DNA of 36,204 nt. Source: Cardinium hertigii_C. GTDB taxonomy: Bacteria > Bacteroidota > Bacteroidia > Cytophagales > Amoebophilaceae. The position numbers and the translations under genes are program-made. Below, piece by piece: positions 32,912 through 36,204 of this stretch. The notes under the pieces are model-generated. The model was not told the origin of the DNA, made no database searches, and saw nothing but the letters and a program-made list of their open reading frames with translations. Position 1 is the first letter of the stretch, and the number at the start of each line of letters is the position of its first letter. The DNA is taken from NCBI RefSeq assembly GCF_050864855.1, contig NZ_JBOZWW010000039.1, forward strand, positions 1 to 36,204. The letters are read 5' to 3'.

Positions 32912-33121
32912 TCAGTCCACTATATTATCTGAATCCTTCAGATCGTGGATAGGTACTTTAGAGGCCAATACATTCATTCGGATTTCTTGTGCAATTTTTT
33001 TTAGCGTCTGCATACCCTTACGAATTCTTCCTCCAGCTGCTTTATTGTTCTTTTCGTAGAATTTATAAAACTCATCTTCTAGTGAAAGTACCAATGTTTT
33101 TAATGTTTCAAATTGATTCAT
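32912..33121 (-). CDS. Histone H1-like DNA-associated protein
   Basis: This 69-residue protein starts MNQFETLKTLVLSLEDEFYKFYEKNNKAAGGRIRKG in style with the small histone-H1-like (Hc1-type) proteins of Bacteroidota, which have the pattern L-V-x-S-L-E-x-D-x-x-K-F-Y-x-K-x-N-x-A-A-G-x-R-x-R-K-G-x-Q-x-L-K. These are predicted nucleoid proteins. After the conserved 52 residues the tail (ASKVPIHDLKDSDNIVD) looks unusual. Its last codons and stop fall in the presumed end of an IS remnant, so the original C-terminus may have been replaced. Confidence 0.8.
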   Translation of the reverse strand: MNQFETLKTLVLSLEDEFYKFYEKNNKAAGGRIRKGMQTLKKIAQEIRMNVLASKVPIHDLKDSDNIVD

Positions 33122-33705
33122 GATATAATAATTAATCCTTTATTAGATGGTTCGATTATTTTCCGCCAAGCTGCTTACTGATACTTATTCAGACTTCTGG
33201 TCAAAACGCATTGCACAAGCTATTTCCCTGCCCTTCCAGCTGAACGATTGGATGTGCTATCTAGTAAGGTCGTACTGTCTTACCGCAATTTTTTACAAAT
33301 AGTTTTTTGCACTGTTTGAAAAGTAACGTTACCAGATGGGTGAACAGATAGTGCCTATTTTGACCTGAAACATACTGTTTATCATATTCCCAAATCACAA
33401 GCTTGCAATAAAGCTGGTTGCCTAGCCTTCTTTTTATGAATCTAATGAATTTTTACCAAAGTGTTTTGATCTTTCTTATAATTTTTGATCCGTTGCATGC
33501 ATCTAATATTTTTTCTAACCACCCATCAAAAATATCCACACGCGTCCCAATAGGTTTTTATTTTTTTGACAATAGTAGTGGAGTATACCAAAAAAATTAG
33601 AAATGTATATTATCTATACAATAATCTAATAATTAAGTCCTATTGATTAGAAGTATATGGTAGGAAATTTATTTCAAAATTTACGATTGTTGCTTCTAAC
33701 AGATA
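33122..33705. other. Intergenic region, two unrecognised short open frames
   Basis: No known gene was recognised in these 584 bases. Two plus-strand frames are possible but unsupported. One, 33147-33302 (51 codons), starts MVRLFSAKLLTDTYSDFW. The other, 33418-33600 (60 codons), has a hydrophobic N-terminus (SVLIFLIIFDPL) that could be an export signal. Neither has a clear ribosome binding site or a family match I know. The region is AT-rich and may hold decayed genes, as well as the promoter for the H1-like gene. Confidence 0.35.
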
Positions 33706-34218
33706 CTAATTTTTTAAAAAGTTAGCTATTTCTGCTAATTTTTCATCCGATTGCCGCGCCGCATCATGAGAAGAAATGTAACCAGGGTATTGATCAAATT
33801 TGGTTTTAATCATGGGGGCCAGATTCTTCCACGTACCATCTTTGGTACCATGCAGAGGGATTAATTTGGCATGTAAGTGGGTTACACCATATCCTTCAAA
33901 TACAAGAGCTGTTCTAGCAACGGTTGAAAACTTATGCACCAATAGGTTAGATACTTGTTTAGCTGCTGCCATTAACCCATTGATCTCTTCTGAGTCATGA
34001 TCAAAAATATAGCTACTTAGGTGGCGTTTAGGTATTACCACCGTAAACCCCTCTGTATTAGGAAATATAGATAAAAAAGCCATATAATCTACCTCTTCCC
34101 ATACCTTATGACAAGGTGCTTGTCCAGCTATCATTTGACAAAAAATACATTCTTTTGGAGATAGGTCAGTAGGCGGTTGCATACCGACCTTAGTTGGCTT
34201 GTCTTGGGTTATAATCAT
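33706..34218 (-). CDS. HIT-family nucleotide hydrolase
   Basis: This 170-residue protein has a zinc-type N-terminal Cys pair (CIFC, residues 24-27) and the HIT core GFTVVIPKRH. The histidine triad lies at HLHAKLIP (114-121). In the canonical H-x-H-x-H the third His is Lys118 here; His124 in PLHG follows. HIT proteins hydrolyse nucleotide phosphoramidates or dinucleoside polyphosphates. The His at position 116, the nucleophile in canonical members, is kept, so activity is possible. I recall similar HLHxKL variants in some bacterial HIT proteins, but substrate is unknown. Stands alone between mrp and an empty region. Confidence 0.85.
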   Translation of the reverse strand: MIITQDKPTKVGMQPPTDLSPKECIFCQMIAGQAPCHKVWEEVDYMAFLSIFPNTEGFTVVIPKRHLSSYIFDHDSEEINGLMAAAKQVSNLLVHKFSTVARTALVFEGYGVTHLHAKLIPLHGTKDGTWKNLAPMIKTKFDQYPGYISSHDAARQSDEKLAEIANFLKN

Positions 34219-34381
34219 TTTTTAACATATTGCAATGCAATATAAAGAGGCTAAACAGTTCTTAAACATTTAGACCAAATGCTTGTTTAAATTTAAACAA
34301 CAAATTGAAATATACCAAGCCTACCCAAACCCCCGTACAAAGATTCTGTTGGATAAAATTGAAGCACAAAATGAATAGCGT

Positions 34382-35461
34382 TCAGTTAACGCCATTGGTT
34401 GCACAAGCATAGGTGGCATTTTGGATGGCTACTTGTTGTGCTAATTTTTCCGCAATTGTGTTAAAAGGCTCGATAGTTTGCCCAGATAGTACACCTACAT
34501 CTCCCTGTTGGCAAATCATAGAAAGCAATGGAATTTCGCCTAAAAAAGGTATGGATGCTTGTTTTGCCAGTAATCTACCTCCATCCTTTCCAAAAATATG
34601 ATAGAGATGGGGGGAGTCTGTTTTTCCTGTTGAAAAGTAGGACATATTTTCTATCAATCCCAGTATAGGCACCTTGATTTGCTCCTTTTTAAACATAGCA
34701 ATCGCCTTTATGGCATCTATTAATGCAATTTTTTGTGGTGTAGTAACCACTACTACCCCTGTAACAGAAATACTTTGTACCAAAGTAAGGTGAATATCAC
34801 TGGTACCAGGGGGTAGGTCGATCAATAAATAGTCTAGCACACCCCAATTTGCATCTTGTAATAATTGCTTAAAAGCAGCACTGGCCATAGGCCCACGCCA
34901 TACAATGGCCTCTTCCATATTGGATAAAAAGCCAATAGAAAGCAATTTCACATTATGGCAACTTATAGGTATAATAAAATTTTTACCGGCCTCTCTGCCT
35001 ACAGTTGGTTTAATGGTTTCGCAACCCCACATCGTCGGAATAGATGGTCCAAATATATCTGCATCTAATAGTCCCACATGTGCACCATGGTTGGATAACG
35101 CCAGCGCCAGATGGGTAGCAATGGTAGATTTGCCAACGCCCCCCTTACCAGAAGCAATGGCAATAATATTTTTGACACCAGGCAATATAGAGGATTTAGA
35201 GCGTCCTGAAGTCACTTTTGAGGTGAGTTGAATACTAATCTCAAAATCATCGGTTACCGTTTCACGAATGGCTTGTATACATGCCTGTTTGATTACTTCT
35301 TGTAATGGACAAGCTGGGGTAGTCAGTATAATCGTAAAAGAAATGGTAGATCCATTTATATCAAGGTGATCAATCATGCCCAATGAAACTAGGTCTTGCT
35401 TTAAATCGGGGTCATCTACTTTACGTAAAGCTTCTAAAACCTTTTTTTTTAAGGTGTTCAT
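34382..35461 (-). CDS. mrp: Mrp/ApbC-type iron-sulfur carrier ATPase
   Basis: This 359-residue P-loop protein delivers Fe-S clusters to target proteins. An N-terminal MIP18/DUF59 domain (1 to about 85, with DPDLKQDLVSLGMI and TTPACPLQ) precedes the deviant Walker A GKGGVGKS (105-112). DADIFGPSIPTMWG, YLLIDLPPGTSD and LIENMSYF follow. The CxxC (CPHC-like) cluster site that comes after ENMSYF in E. coli Mrp is absent; the sequence is STGKTDSPHLYHIFG. I recall Bacteroidota homologues lacking it as well. The gene is monocistronic as far as visible. Confidence 0.92.
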   Translation of the reverse strand: MNTLKKKVLEALRKVDDPDLKQDLVSLGMIDHLDINGSTISFTIILTTPACPLQEVIKQACIQAIRETVTDDFEISIQLTSKVTSGRSKSSILPGVKNIIAIASGKGGVGKSTIATHLALALSNHGAHVGLLDADIFGPSIPTMWGCETIKPTVGREAGKNFIIPISCHNVKLLSIGFLSNMEEAIVWRGPMASAAFKQLLQDANWGVLDYLLIDLPPGTSDIHLTLVQSISVTGVVVVTTPQKIALIDAIKAIAMFKKEQIKVPILGLIENMSYFSTGKTDSPHLYHIFGKDGGRLLAKQASIPFLGEIPLLSMICQQGDVGVLSGQTIEPFNTIAEKLAQQVAIQNATYACATNGVN

Positions 35462-35713
35462 AATATCATATGATTTGGTTCATTCGCTTCTCTCGCGTCT
35501 ATATTTGACTGTTTTTCCCTTTATCTTGTATTTTGCATATTATTTGGCCATTATTTTACCAAAATGGTTAAACTATAGATACCTGTTTTGCAGCCTACGT
35601 TGTTATTGTTCCAAAATTGCTATCCTATTTTAAAAGTTTTTCTTCTTCAGCAGAATTAATTTTATTATTTCTATACATGAGAAGAAATATGCAGTAGAAT
35701 CAAAGATTTAAAT

Positions 35714-36204
35714 CTAAAAACTCCCTTTGGGAAAGTCAAACCGCTTTAAATCGTCTGCCGTTTCTACATTGGGGAAAATGAGCTTTGCTTCTTCAGCAAA
35801 GAGATTTAGGTCGAGGTAACGCGCAGAAAAATGCGTTAAAATTAATTTTTCAACTCCTGCTTGTTTAGCAATAGTAGCAGCTTGTTTTGCTGTCATGTGG
35901 GCATAATAAAGCGCAAGACTTTTATGTTGTTCTAAATAGGTACGCTCACATAACAAAAGCTTGGCTCCTTTTGCTAAATCAACAGCATTTTGACAATATT
36001 TTGTGTCTAGAACATAAGCGAAAATATCCCCTTTGCGCATTTCGCTTACCTCGGAGAGAAAAACAGTGGTCCCATTTAGGCTTAAAGCGCCTCTTTTTTG
36101 GAGGTCTCGAACCTGAATCCCTGAAATATTTTTGGCTTGGAGTTTTTCTTTATCAAATTTTATAGAATCAGCTTCCGTGATGCGCCATCCTATATTATCA
36201 ACTC
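35714..36204 (-). CDS. rnz: Ribonuclease Z, C-terminal part (runs off the window)
   Basis: The frame is open from the right window edge to the stop at 35714 (163 codons visible; whole proteins are about 305). It shows GDIFAYVLDTKY with a metal-binding Asp, AHMTAKQAATIAKQAGV and the strongly conserved ILTHFSARY near the C-terminus. It ends FDFPKGSF. RNase Z is a zinc endonuclease that removes the 3' trailer of tRNA precursors. The upstream part with the HxHxDH metal site lies outside the window, so activity cannot be judged. Confidence 0.92.
   Translation of the reverse strand, partial: VDNIGWRITEADSIKFDKEKLQAKNISGIQVRDLQKRGALSLNGTTVFLSEVSEMRKGDIFAYVLDTKYCQNAVDLAKGAKLLLCERTYLEQHKSLALYYAHMTAKQAATIAKQAGVEKLILTHFSARYLDLNLFAEEAKLIFPNVETADDLKRFDFPKGSF

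Overview
The window looks like a piece of chromosome from an intracellular Bacteroidota symbiont, most likely of the Amoebophilaceae (Cardinium/Amoebophilus-like). This is an inference from several signs. The DNA is AT-rich. LpxC-FabZ, MurF-Alr and E1alpha-E1beta are fused in the way Bacteroidota fuse them. A small histone-H1-like protein of Bacteroidota type is present. Mobile-element debris is abundant, and TPR and ankyrin proteins of host-associated type occur. No rRNA, tRNA or CRISPR array was recognised.

Layout. Bases 1-2275 are a nested pile of mobile DNA: the 3' end of an IS5-type element, a 5' piece of a group II intron lying inside an Rpn-family nuclease gene, a full-length but twice-frameshifted IS982 copy, and the 3' half of a different IS5-family transposase gene. 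A secreted TPR protein follows (2423-4036). Next comes a second debris patch (about 4259-4850) in which the 3' end of a group II intron (maturase C-terminus, domains V and VI) is joined to the 3' third of an IS982 transposase. From 4882 to 21630 almost everything is a leftward housekeeping block: gyrA-phr, a eukaryote-type aspartyl-tRNA synthetase, oppA-oppBCDF (peptide import), lpxD-lpxC/fabZ-lpxA (lipid A) and thrS. An ankyrin-repeat lipoprotein gene (22133-23524) has a complete IS5-type element (23541-25097) inserted just upstream of its start. Leftward murF-alr and groES-groEL follow. The E1 fusion gene of a 2-oxoacid dehydrogenase is the only intact non-mobile gene on the plus strand. The right end carries an IS3-type remnant, the histone-H1-like gene, a HIT protein, Mrp/ApbC and the 3' part of rnz.

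Functionally, the cell imports peptides (OppABCDF), keeps committed lipid A steps (LpxA/C/D) and a late peptidoglycan step plus D-alanine supply (MurF-Alr), and has GroESL. This suggests a symbiont that depends on its host but keeps a Gram-negative envelope. The most notable observation is the aspartyl-tRNA synthetase: its sequence motifs follow the eukaryotic cytosolic enzyme rather than the usual bacterial one, which suggests gene transfer from a eukaryote. Other points of interest are the group II intron fragments, a hairpin that would mask the ribosome binding site of IS982, a terminator-like hairpin between oppA and oppB, and a non-canonical quinolone-determining region in GyrA.
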